This document shows positions 1 through 6,579 of a stretch of 11,967 nt of DNA, piece after piece (position 1 is the first letter of the stretch; each line of letters opens with the position of its first letter). Source of the DNA: Paracoccaceae bacterium (GTDB taxonomy: Bacteria; Pseudomonadota; Alphaproteobacteria; Rhodobacterales; Rhodobacteraceae); NCBI GenBank assembly GCA_007119835.1, contig SKOX01000491.1:1-11967 (forward strand), read 5' to 3'. Both the position numbers and the translations under genes were made by a program. The notes beneath the pieces were generated by a model. It was not told the origin of the DNA. It saw nothing but the letters and a program-made list of their open reading frames with translations, and searched no databases.

Positions 1-482
1 CGTCGCCAGGGAGACGAGGGAGCCGAGGGTGACGCACAACGCCTCGTGCCCCAACCGGGGCCCGGTTGGACCGACCGTCGAGGAGGTCGAACGCACGCGA
101 GAGAGCTGCTTGACGGCCGGGCGGATCCCGGTCCTGCGCAGAGGGGCGCGCCGACATGGCGCAGATGGCCTGGATGACCAACGATCCCGATACGCTACCC
201 TTCCCTGCGCTGCGCTCGGACGCACGGCCCGAGGAGGGCGGCTTCAATTCTGGCTACTACCAGAACGCCGAACTCGACGAGATCCTCGTAGAGGCCCGCC
301 GGTCCACGGACCAGGAGGAGCGTGCCGAGCTCTACCGACGGGTGCAGGAGATCGTCCACGAGGAGGCGCCTTGGCTCTTTGTCGCCAACTGGGTGCAGAA
401 CGCGGTAACCTCCGACCGGGTGGACGGTCTCCGGCTTGAGCCCTCCTTCGTCCTCCTGCTCAAGGACGTGACCAAGAAGTGA
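1..482 (+). pseudogene. Broken 3' end of a family-5 extracellular solute-binding protein gene (peptide/nickel/opine-type ABC transporter)
   Basis: The frame ending at the TGA at 480-482 encodes a typical C-terminal lobe of family-5 solute-binding proteins. It has an ADMAQMAWMTNDPD segment, then GYYQNAELDEIL, an acidic helix with DQEERAELYRRVQEIVHEEAP, and WLFVANW near the end. These periplasmic lipoproteins or secreted proteins deliver oligopeptides or related ligands to an ABC permease. The ATG at 156 is probably not a true start: the family-like AEGRAD residues lie in frame before it, and the frame is closed by a TGA at 111-113. Upstream, another frame (from about 29) reads GPVGPTVEEVERTRE and then TAGRIP, which resembles the family's DPEKARELLAEAGYP stretch. 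The roughly 40-50 residues normally between these segments are missing. I infer a deletion plus frameshift. The window edge prevents a check of the N-terminal part. No permease gene follows, as it would in an intact operon. Confidence 0.6.
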
Positions 483-564
483 GGTCGGCGATGGATTTCC
501 TGCTCATCCACAAAACGAAGTTCGCGCGAGCAAGGGTCTTCGTCCGCAAGCACCAATTCTCGCT

Positions 565-2019
565 TCACAGCCTGCCCTGGATCCGCCTGGCGTGTTCGTC
601 GATCCGCTCCGAAATGTCGTCGACGATCTTCGCCGTTGTTCCCGGAGCGGCGATCACCGGCTGTCGCGCGTCCTGCGCGGCGTGAACGATGCGGGTGGCC
701 AGGGCGTTGACCCGGCGCAGGACCTCCCGCGGATTCAGACCCGCTTCCTCTGCGATGGCTTCCCAGTGGCGCCGGGCCGTGTCGACGGGCTTGCGCGTCC
801 GTCCGGCAATCTTCTGGGCGTGGTTCTGGTTGACCCCCTTCCAGGCAAGCACGGAGTTGACGTCGTAGAGCGGCGCGAGGACCGTCTGATCCGGGTGGAT
901 CAGGACCGAATAGTTCTTGGCATGGGCATCGGTGTTGCCGACCAGGATGTTGAAGATAACGCAGTCGAGAAAGCGCAGCTGATCTTTTGGACCGAGATGC
1001 AGGCGCGCTGCCGCGAAGAGATCGGCAAGCCGCGCGCCGCCGCCGGTCGCCGTCTCGTACTTGCGCAATGGCGGAAGGCCGAGAAGCTGGCAGAAATCCT
1101 CCTGGTGGATCCGCACGAGCTCGACGCGCCCATCCCTCCGTGTCCGGATCTGGCGGTCGTAGCGTGGCACGGCGAGGGCGAGGCGGCCGCCGGCCTCGAG
1201 GATGGTCCAGTCAACTGCATCGAGCCCGCAGCGCCGGGCGAGCTCGAGACAATAGGCCTCGATCTCGACGATGCCGAGAAGTCGGCTGTTGTCGGGTTTG
1301 ACGATCAGGTTTGAGGCAGCAGCGCCGAGAGGGATCGCATAGACCACACCCGCCCCGGAGGCGGCATGGACGGGCCGACCCTTCTCGTCCAGGGTGGCCA
1401 GCGCCGTCTTAACCTGGCCTCCGGCGAGCGACAGGCGCACGCCGTCCTCGTCCGCGAAGAACGGCCTTTGGGCGAGGCCTTCGAGCAGGAATTTCAGCGC
1501 CTCGCCGTCGTCCTTTGGTGCGGCCCCGTGCCGGGTCGCGTAATCGCGCAGCGGCAGGTAGCGCCCGCCTGCCATGCCAGAGGCCAGCGTGTTCTCCTGC
1601 GCGTTCTCCGACGCGTGATCCTGGTCGATGTCCTGGGCACTGCCATTGGGCGGGTCGAAGGAGAAGGCTCCCGCCGTATCGGCGCCGGCGGCCCTGAGAA
1701 TGCCATAGGCGTCGCCAACCGACAATCCGAGGGCCCGGGCGAAGACTTGCCCCACATCGGCTTCGGGCAGGAGATTCTGGATCCAGGGCGTGATCACCGC
1801 ATCGCCGTAGGGCTCGGGTCGAAGCGGCATGGTGAGCGAGAGCGGCACCGCCCCCGAGGTGCGGAGCCAGCGTGGATCGTAGGTAAAGACAAGCCCGGCG
1901 GATGTCGCGGCAAGCCAGCCTGCCCGGAGGCCGCGAAAGGTGACGGCCAAGCGCTCGGCAGGATCGGCGGGCGAGACCGCGGGGGAGGCGTCGGGATACA
2001 TGTCGCGGGTCTTACGCAT
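565..2019 (-). CDS. hipA: HipA-type serine/threonine kinase toxin
   Basis: This is a 484-residue protein of the HipA family, kinases that in E. coli phosphorylate glutamyl-tRNA synthetase and induce persistence; the target here is unknown. The HipA N-terminal domain spans about residues 22-120 (RLAVTFRGLRAGWLA). LSLAGGQVKTA (196-206) matches the loop carrying the E. coli autophosphorylated Ser150, here S197. LIVKPD (238-243) supplies the ATP-binding lysine region. Further motifs are RYDRQ (286-290), HQEDFCQLLGL (305-315), the catalytic loop GNTDAHAKN with D364, and the metal-binding YDVN with D386. All key residues are present, so the kinase looks intact. The ATG at 2019 overlaps the last 8 bases of hipB, giving translational coupling; an alternative start is the Met at 2001. 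The open frame runs on to 2301, but those 94 upstream residues are low-complexity Arg/Pro sequence antisense-like to the HipB tail repeats and are not homologous. About 40 residues at the C-terminus extend beyond the recognisable core. Confidence 0.9.
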   Translation of the reverse strand: MRKTRDMYPDASPAVSPADPAERLAVTFRGLRAGWLAATSAGLVFTYDPRWLRTSGAVPLSLTMPLRPEPYGDAVITPWIQNLLPEADVGQVFARALGLSVGDAYGILRAAGADTAGAFSFDPPNGSAQDIDQDHASENAQENTLASGMAGGRYLPLRDYATRHGAAPKDDGEALKFLLEGLAQRPFFADEDGVRLSLAGGQVKTALATLDEKGRPVHAASGAGVVYAIPLGAAASNLIVKPDNSRLLGIVEIEAYCLELARRCGLDAVDWTILEAGGRLALAVPRYDRQIRTRRDGRVELVRIHQEDFCQLLGLPPLRKYETATGGGARLADLFAAARLHLGPKDQLRFLDCVIFNILVGNTDAHAKNYSVLIHPDQTVLAPLYDVNSVLAWKGVNQNHAQKIAGRTRKPVDTARRHWEAIAEEAGLNPREVLRRVNALATRIVHAAQDARQPVIAAPGTTAKIVDDISERIDEHARRIQGRL

Positions 2020-2488
2020 CGTCGAGGTCGTAGCCGGCCGCATCGCCGGCCGCCGTATCGCCAGTTGTTGTATTGCTGGCCGTTGCGTCCCCGGCCGTGG
2101 CATCTCCGGTTGTCGCATCATCGGTGATCCCGGCGCCGGCGGGTGCATCCTCCCGGAGGGTATACGACCTGTCCGAGGCCGCCGGCCTGTCCGAAGCCTT
2201 CGTCCTGTCGGGCAGGCGGGGCCACGCCGCGACGATGAAGTCGCAGTGAAGGACCTCGGCCAAGCGGTCGAGCGTATCGAGCGTGACCGCGATCGAGCCA
2301 CGCTCGCAGCGCGTGATCGTATTGATGCCGAGCCCGCTCAGGGCGCTGAGCTCGCTCTGGCTGAGCCCGGCGCGGCGGCGGGTGCTGCGAAGCTGCTCGC
2401 CGATGGCGCGGCGCGCGCGCAGGCGCCGGTCGTGATCCGGCGAAGAGCCCTGATCGGCGGGTCGAGACATTGGCGAGGAGACCTCCAT
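2012..2488 (-). CDS. hipB: HipB-like XRE-family antitoxin and autorepressor with a repetitive C-terminal tail
   Basis: The protein has up to 158 residues. Residues about 28-83 form an XRE/Cro-type helix-turn-helix (IGEQLRSTRRRAGLSQSELS, then GINTITRCERG and LDTLDRLAEVL). Position directly before hipA identifies it as the antitoxin: HipB-type proteins bind the operon operators and hold HipA inactive. E. coli HipB has 88 residues, so this protein is much longer. The extra part includes a polar linker and a run of degenerate five-residue repeats (DDATT, GDATA, GDATA, SNTTT, GDTAA, GDAAG; residues 123-152). It ends YDLDDA, with the hipA ATG overlapping the last codons. Two starts are possible: ATG at 2488, or ATG at 2470, which has a GGAGG 11 nt upstream and removes six residues before the conserved part. 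Three TCACC-N6-GGTGA palindromes lie just upstream, the closest touching the 2488 start, so autoregulation is likely. Confidence 0.85.
   Translation of the reverse strand: MEVSSPMSRPADQGSSPDHDRRLRARRAIGEQLRSTRRRAGLSQSELSALSGLGINTITRCERGSIAVTLDTLDRLAEVLHCDFIVAAWPRLPDRTKASDRPAASDRSYTLREDAPAGAGITDDATTGDATAGDATASNTTTGDTAAGDAAGYDLDDA
2033..2122 (-). repeat. Degenerate 15-bp tandem repeats encoding a pentapeptide-repeat tail in hipB
   Basis: Six consecutive 15-nt units code for DDATT-GDATA-GDATA-SNTTT-GDTAA-GDAAG in the hipB frame. The consensus is G-D-A-T-A, acidic and small, probably a disordered tail. The periodicity is also visible in the hipA frame upstream of its start as Pro/Arg-rich sequence. 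The units are diverged at DNA level. This is not the A(D/N)LXX pentapeptide-repeat fold. Confidence 0.7.
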
Positions 2489-2489
2489 T

Positions 2490-2505
2490 TCACCTTAACT
2501 GGTGA
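2490..2505. promoter_or_regulatory. Putative HipB operator, site 1 (TCACC-N6-GGTGA)
   Basis: Perfect 5-bp inverted repeat TCACC-TTAACT-GGTGA, nearest to hipB. It ends two bases from the 2488 start codon and touches a candidate -10 element (2505-2510), so occupancy would block transcription initiation. Confidence 0.65.
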
Positions 2506-2533
2506 TATTGGCCGGTTTCCGAGATTAGTGCAA
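2505..2533 (-). promoter_or_regulatory. Candidate hipBA promoter
   Basis: On the - strand, TTGCAC (2528-2533) is followed after 17 bases by CAATAT (2505-2510). The -35 match is fair and the -10 match poor (3 of 6). Its position between operator sites 1 and 2, just before hipB, is the main support. Confidence 0.3.
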
Positions 2534-2539
2534 GTCAGA

Positions 2540-2555
2540 TCACCTTGAAAGGTGA
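2540..2555. promoter_or_regulatory. Putative HipB operator, site 2 (TCACC-N6-GGTGA)
   Basis: Second perfect copy, TCACC-TTGAAA-GGTGA, with the same arms and 6-bp spacer, 50 bp from site 1 centre to centre. It lies just upstream of the candidate -35 element at 2528-2533. Confidence 0.65.
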
Positions 2556-2588
2556 TTTGCGCCGCCCGGGCCTCTTCAGAGGGCGCGA

Positions 2589-2604
2589 TCACCAATTTTG
2601 GTGA
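2589..2604. promoter_or_regulatory. Putative HipB operator, site 3 (TCACC-N6-GGTGA)
   Basis: Third perfect copy, TCACC-AATTTT-GGTGA, 49 bp from site 2 centre to centre. Here the palindrome extends into the spacer (TCACCAA...TTGGTGA). Spacing of about five helical turns would place all three sites on one face of the DNA. Confidence 0.65.
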
Positions 2605-2899
2605 AGTCTTGCGCTCTCCATAGGCGTTCCCGCGGGCGTGAGCCCCAAGGCGGACGACGTATACCTTCGGCCCCGAATTAGCTTGCACAAGATCGTACGT
2701 CGATGCCGGCTCGTGGCGCGTCGTCTCTCGTCCGGGGCTTGCAAGGCACGGCACAGCTACTGAAGGTGTACGCCAGGATCCGCCCCATAGCCCCGCAACT
2801 GTCGAGGCGGTCCATGATCGAAAGGCGGCTATCCGGATGCCGCAGTGCAGCATTCCAGCGCGTGGGGAATGGCCGCAGTGGGCCGGCCGCGAAATTTTC
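2605..2899. other. Intergenic stretch with no convincing gene
   Basis: No open frame here resembles a known protein, has a good ribosome binding site, or is long enough to be persuasive. Frames that cross it are extensions of sequences antisense to hipB or uxuA. The only structure noticed is the cobalamin-riboswitch-like segment listed separately. It lies between the hipB operators and the aberrant 3' end of uxuA, so it may be leftover sequence from a rearrangement. Confidence 0.5.
2701..2850 (+). promoter_or_regulatory. Possible orphan or decayed cobalamin-riboswitch-like element
   Basis: AGCCCCGCAACTGT at 2789-2802 differs by one base from the strongly conserved GCCCCCGCAACTGT core of cobalamin riboswitches. 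GATGCCGG (2702-2709) and GAAGGTG (2762-2768) precede it in the expected order, and a weak B12-box-like CCGGATGCCG (2833-2842) follows. The usual CACTGG...GGGAAGG arm and a proper AGGAGACC-type B12 box are missing. No + strand gene follows; the downstream DNA is antisense to uxuA. If real, it is a remnant. A chance match remains quite possible. Confidence 0.25.
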
Positions 2900-4207
2900 C
2901 TATCTCTCTGCCATTCGGGCTCGCGGACCCAGATTCCCGCCGCTCGTGATGTCAGGTGCAGGGAGACTCGGCTTGACTGGCGAGTTCAGGCCGGAGTTGC
3001 GCCAGCAGATATTCGGATGCTCAATAGTGGCTATGATTCCTCGCAGCTCCGCAAGCGCCTTCAAGCGCCCGATCCGTGGGTAACCTGGCTGGCCGGCGCT
3101 CCGCGAGTCGTCAAGGATGTCCTGGCCATGGTCGGGGCGCATCGGGATCTCCTGAGTTGCCCCAGTCGTCCGGCGCCGCGCCTCCTCGCGCAACGCCGCC
3201 GCGATGACGGCCACCATATCTGTGTTGCCCTCGAGGTGGCGGTCCTCGAAGAACGAACACGGCTGGCCAGGTCCCTCGCGCCTGACGTTGCGCAGGTGAA
3301 GGAAATGGACCCGCGGTCCAAGGCGCTCCACGATTCCCGGCAGATCGTTGTCGGGCCTCGCTCCAAGGGACCCTGAGCAGATGGTCGCGCCGTTGGCCGG
3401 CAGGTCCACCGCCTCGAAGACGCGCGTGTAGTCGGCTTCGGTGGACATTACCCTGGGCAGGCCGAGCAATGGCCAGGGTGGATCGTCCGGATGGCAGGCG
3501 AGGCGCAGGCCCAGCCGCTCCGCCTCAGGGAGCACTTCCGCCAGAAAGTCGACGAGGGTCCCGAACAGACGCTCGGCCGAAACGCCCTCATATCGCCCGA
3601 GAAGGTCGCGCACATCGCCAAGCGCGAGCCGCTCGACCTCGCCGGGCAGACCGGCAGTAACGGCCCGCACGAGCTCGGCCTTCGCCTCGTCGGGCATTGT
3701 CCGGAAGCGCCCGAAGGTCGCCTCACGGACGGCCTCGGGATAATCCTCGGCCGCGCCGTTCCGAGCCAGCAGATGGATATCGAAGATGGCGAAGTCGGTC
3801 AGGTCGAACCGCATGGTCGTCGCCCCATCGGGACGGCGGTGGCGCAACTCGGTCCGCGTCCAGTCGATGATCGGCATGAAGTTGTAGCAGACGACCGCGA
3901 TGCCGGCGCCGGCGAGGTTGCGCAGGCTCTGCCGGTAGGCCGCAAGATGCTCGCGCCACGCCCCCGTCTGCGTCTTGATCTCTTCCGAGACAGGCAGGCT
4001 CTCGACAACCTCCCAGGCGAGAGACGACGGCGTGCCGTCGCCGCGGGTCGCCACGGCCTGCTGGCGCTCTGCAATGGCCTCCGGTGTCCAGACCGCGCCG
4101 GGCGGCACGTGATGAAGCGCGGTGACGACGCCCTGGACGCCCGCCTGCTCCATGTCCTCGACGCTGCACGTGTCGTGCGGCCCGAACCAGCGCCAGGTCT
4201 GCCGCAT
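2900..4207 (-). CDS. uxuA: Mannonate dehydratase (UxuA family) with an aberrant C-terminal extension
   Basis: UxuA dehydrates D-mannonate to 2-keto-3-deoxy-D-gluconate in the cytoplasm using Fe2+ or Mn2+. The 435-residue product begins with the family's MRQTWRWFGP. Residues in the expected metal and active-site motifs are visible: ACHPDDPP (H239), CSGSLGARPDNDL (C277), HLRNVRREG (H304) and IPMRPDHGQDILDD (D359, H360). The family's closing motif YPRIGRLKALAELRGI ends near residue 391, where UxuA proteins normally stop within a few residues. Here about 40 unrelated residues follow (395-435), so the native stop was probably lost at a junction near 3022. Activity may survive because all motifs precede it. 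The ATG at 4207 is preferred: an AGGGAGG lies 6 nt upstream and it forms a TGATG overlap with the epimerase stop. GTG at 4210 is an alternative. It is the last gene of the operon. Confidence 0.92.
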   Translation of the reverse strand: MRQTWRWFGPHDTCSVEDMEQAGVQGVVTALHHVPPGAVWTPEAIAERQQAVATRGDGTPSSLAWEVVESLPVSEEIKTQTGAWREHLAAYRQSLRNLAGAGIAVVCYNFMPIIDWTRTELRHRRPDGATTMRFDLTDFAIFDIHLLARNGAAEDYPEAVREATFGRFRTMPDEAKAELVRAVTAGLPGEVERLALGDVRDLLGRYEGVSAERLFGTLVDFLAEVLPEAERLGLRLACHPDDPPWPLLGLPRVMSTEADYTRVFEAVDLPANGATICSGSLGARPDNDLPGIVERLGPRVHFLHLRNVRREGPGQPCSFFEDRHLEGNTDMVAVIAAALREEARRRTTGATQEIPMRPDHGQDILDDSRSAGQPGYPRIGRLKALAELRGIIATIEHPNICWRNSGLNSPVKPSLPAPDITSGGNLGPRARMAER

Positions 4208-5079
4208 CACCCGCCTCCCTTTATCCAGCGAAGCTGCATTTCAGCCGACAGGGTCTGCCCCGGCGCAAGCTCCTGCAGTCCGGGACGCCCGGGGAGGTTC
4301 ACGGCATCGACCGGATGGGACACAGGCTCGAAGCAGAAAAAGGGCGCTTCATCGCCCGGCGAGTAGATCAGGGCGGTGCGCAGCGGTTCCGAGGCATGGA
4401 TCTCGACGGAAAGGGCGTCCGGCCCCTGCTCGACGGAGGCGCGACCGTCCCAGCCTGCGAAGGCGTTGTTGATCCAGCCTTGCGGCAACGGCCGGATCGA
4501 GGTGAAGTCCCAAGCCGCAGGAATGACCTCCGGCGCCTCCGTGGCGGGCAGGTGCCGGTCGTCCTCCGGCCACACCGCGTCGGCGCGGAACCGCAGCCGG
4601 GTATGCCCGCTGCGCGGGAACCAGGGGTGGAAGCCGAGGCCGAATGGGACGACATCTTCGCTGAGGCTGACGAGCGCGAGGCCAGCGGAAAGGCTGTCCG
4701 GCTCGAGGCGGTAAGTCACTTCCGCCCGGTACCGCCACGGCCCGATCGCGCCGCCGGCAAGCTCAAGGCGGATCGCCACGCCCGACCGCTCGGTGATCCG
4801 CCAGGGCTTCTGGAAGGCGTCGCCGTGGATCGGCATCGCCTCGCCGGGGAGGTTCGGCTCGATGGTCAGGCGGCGGCCGGCATGGTCGAAGCCGCTGGAG
4901 ATCCTGTTCGAGAAGGGCGCGAGGAGGTTGCAGCCGAGCGCGAAGGGGTCGGCCCGTGAGTCGTCGCTCCATGGCCGGAGCACGGGAAGGCCGCCGACAT
5001 CGAGGCGGGCGATCCCGGCGCCGATGGCGGGCAACACGTCGAGCCGGGCCCCGCCGGCGGCGAGGCGGGCGACTTCCAT
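4207..5079 (-). CDS. Aldose 1-epimerase (galactose mutarotase) family protein
   Basis: This is a 290-residue cytoplasmic protein of the GalM-like fold, which interconverts alpha and beta anomers of aldoses. Visible family features are NLLAPFSNRI (51-60, with substrate-binding R59), IHGDAF (84-89, H85), FGLGFHPWF (146-154, with catalytic-acid candidate H151), WINNAFAGWDG (202-212) and FFCFEPVSHPVDAVN (247-261, with catalytic-base candidate E251). The length is slightly short of E. coli GalM but usual for the operon-associated subfamily. The ATG at 5079 lies 1 nt after the dehydrogenase stop, and its own TGA overlaps the uxuA ATG as TGATG. In this operon it would supply the anomer accepted by the dehydrogenase; the sugar is not determined by sequence. 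Homologues acting on hexose-6-phosphates exist, but the context favours a free sugar. Confidence 0.88.
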   Translation of the reverse strand: MEVARLAAGGARLDVLPAIGAGIARLDVGGLPVLRPWSDDSRADPFALGCNLLAPFSNRISSGFDHAGRRLTIEPNLPGEAMPIHGDAFQKPWRITERSGVAIRLELAGGAIGPWRYRAEVTYRLEPDSLSAGLALVSLSEDVVPFGLGFHPWFPRSGHTRLRFRADAVWPEDDRHLPATEAPEVIPAAWDFTSIRPLPQGWINNAFAGWDGRASVEQGPDALSVEIHASEPLRTALIYSPGDEAPFFCFEPVSHPVDAVNLPGRPGLQELAPGQTLSAEMQLRWIKGGG

Positions 5080-5080
5080 G

Positions 5081-5821
5081 TCACCAGCCGCCGTCGATCG
5101 CGATGTTTTGGCCGGAGATCATCCGGGCGGCGGCCGAGGCGAGGAAGAGGGCGAGATCGGCCACGTCCTGGGGCTCGATGCGGCGCTTCAAGCATTGCCG
5201 CTCCAGCACCCAGTCGTTGTATTCCTGAAGACGGTCCGCGAAGACGCGCTGCTCGGCTTCCGAGACGACCGCCCCGGGGGCGATGGCGTTGACGCGGATG
5301 CCGTGGCGGCCGAGCTCGCGGGCGAGGCCCTTGGTCAGGCCGAGCATCGCGCCCTTGGAGGCGACATAGGGCACGTAGCCGTCCCACTGGCCGTTCAGCG
5401 TGATGGAGGTGAGGTTGACGATGGCGCCGTCGCCCCGCGTCCGCATGCCCGGCGCGACCGCTCTCGACAGGGCGAAGGCGGCGGAGGAATTGACGCGGAT
5501 CTGGTCCTCGTATTCCTCCAGGCTGAACGCCTCGTGCGGCTTGTTGATGATGAGCGCCGCGTTGTTGACGAGAATGTCGACCGGCTCCGCCTCGGCCAGC
5601 GCCCGCACCTGCGCCTCGGCCTCCGCGAGCCGATTGAGGTCGCAGCCAACGAAGCGCACCCCATCTCCCAGCGCGGCGGCCCGGGCTTCGGCCTCCTCGG
5701 CATCGGGGCGGTCGAGGACCGTCACGGCCGCGCCCGCCTGGGCGAATCGGGTCGCCATCGCCCGGCCGATCGTGCCGAGCCCGCCGGTGATGAGCGCCCG
5801 CCTACCCGCCAGCTCTTCCAT
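5081..5821 (-). CDS. Short-chain dehydrogenase/reductase (SDR), probable sugar or sugar-acid dehydrogenase
   Basis: This is a classical SDR of 246 residues. Features are the dinucleotide-binding TGGLGTIG (12-19), D37 in LDRPD at the end of the second strand (which favours NAD over NADP), NNAA (86-89), N111, S139 in LTSIT, Y152-x3-K156 in PYVASK, PGAV (182-185) and a C-terminal SGQNIAIDGGW. The catalytic tetrad N-S-Y-K is complete. In context it probably oxidises an aldose to a lactone that the divergent lactonase opens. Reduction of a keto-uronate such as fructuronate to feed UxuA is also possible; sequence alone does not decide. The ATG at 5821 is chosen because AGGGAGGGA (5825-5833) lies just upstream at good spacing. 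An in-frame GTG at 5836 would add five residues and overlap the ATPase stop. Confidence 0.9.
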   Translation of the reverse strand: MEELAGRRALITGGLGTIGRAMATRFAQAGAAVTVLDRPDAEEAEARAAALGDGVRFVGCDLNRLAEAEAQVRALAEAEPVDILVNNAALIINKPHEAFSLEEYEDQIRVNSSAAFALSRAVAPGMRTRGDGAIVNLTSITLNGQWDGYVPYVASKGAMLGLTKGLARELGRHGIRVNAIAPGAVVSEAEQRVFADRLQEYNDWVLERQCLKRRIEPQDVADLALFLASAAARMISGQNIAIDGGW

Positions 5822-5832
5822 TGCTCCCTCCC

Positions 5833-6579
5833 TCACAGAACCGCGTGGACCTCATCAATGGATGTCTCGTCGATCCTCCTGTCGAGCACGACCTCGCCGA
5901 GCGCCATTGCCACCACCCGGTCGCAGCAGGCGAAGACGTGGTGCATGTTGTGGCTGATGAAGATGGCCGTGACGCCCTGCGCCGCGAGGCCGCGGACGAA
6001 GCCGATCACCTTGGCGGTCTCCTTGACCGAGAGGTGATTGGTCGGCTCGTCGAGGATCATCACCTTCGAGCGGAAATGCATCGCCCGCGCGATGGCGACC
6101 CCCTGCCGCTGCCCGCCCGACAGCTCGCCCACCAGCGCGTCGGGCGAGCGCAGGTGCAGGTCGACATCGGCAATGGCCTGCACGCTCTCGCGGCGCATCC
6201 GCTTTTCGTCGAGGATGCCGAAGCCGCCGATGGAGAAGAGGACCGGCTCGCGCCCGATGAAGATGTTCCGGGCGATCGACATGCTCGGCACCATCGAGTT
6301 GTACTGGTAGATCGTCTCGATCCCCAGATCCATCGCATCGCGCGGCCCGCGCATCGCGACGCGGCTCCCCTCGACGATCACCTCGCCCTCGTCCGGCTGG
6401 TGGAGTCCGGCAAGGATGTTGATCAGCGTGGACTTGCCCGCGCCGTTGTCCCCCACGAGGCCGACCGCCTCGTTTCGGCGGAAGTCGAGGCTGACGCCCT
6501 TGAGGGCGTGAACGCCGGAATACCACTTGTGGAGATTGCGGACGGAGATGATCGCGTCAGGGGCGCCCGCGTCCAGCAT
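5833..6579 (-). CDS. Sugar ABC transporter ATP-binding protein (CUT2 family, single-domain, FrcA-like)
   Basis: This 248-residue ATPase energises the adjacent permease. It contains Walker A GDNGAGKST (43-51), a Q-loop at YQ (91-92), the ABC signature LSGGQRQ (153-159), Walker B VMILDEPT (173-180, catalytic E178), and the H-loop FISH with H210. Start residues IISVRNLHKWYSGVHALKGVSL are typical for CUT2 ATPases. Ribose-type RbsA proteins are about 500 residues with two fused cassettes; this one has a single cassette, as in the FrcA fructose system, so it would act as a homodimer. The ATG at 6579 overlaps the permease stop as TGATG. The open frame continues upstream to 7746, but that part is the antisense-like alternate frame of the permease gene and is not protein-like. 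Confidence 0.92.
   Translation of the reverse strand: MLDAGAPDAIISVRNLHKWYSGVHALKGVSLDFRRNEAVGLVGDNGAGKSTLINILAGLHQPDEGEVIVEGSRVAMRGPRDAMDLGIETIYQYNSMVPSMSIARNIFIGREPVLFSIGGFGILDEKRMRRESVQAIADVDLHLRSPDALVGELSGGQRQGVAIARAMHFRSKVMILDEPTNHLSVKETAKVIGFVRGLAAQGVTAIFISHNMHHVFACCDRVVAMALGEVVLDRRIDETSIDEVHAVL

Noticed and set aside
479..685. Short + strand frame after the binding-protein fragment, considered as the start of a DppB-like permease
   Set aside because: It lacks the hydrophobic N-terminal helix expected of such permeases and runs into hipA antisense sequence.
2020..2301. N-terminal extension of HipA to a Met at 2301 (94 extra residues)
   Set aside because: The extra sequence is Arg/Pro-rich low complexity caused by reading the hipB repeat region in another frame. 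HipA homology begins after the ATG at 2019, which overlaps the hipB stop.
2338..2853. 171-residue open frame on the - strand overlapping hipB
   Set aside because: It overlaps hipB in another frame, spans the operator palindromes, and shows no family-like sequence.
2703..3376. Two + strand frames (2703-3083 and 2837-3376) considered as the gene downstream of the riboswitch-like element
   Set aside because: Most of their length is antisense to uxuA, and no motif or homology is recognisable.
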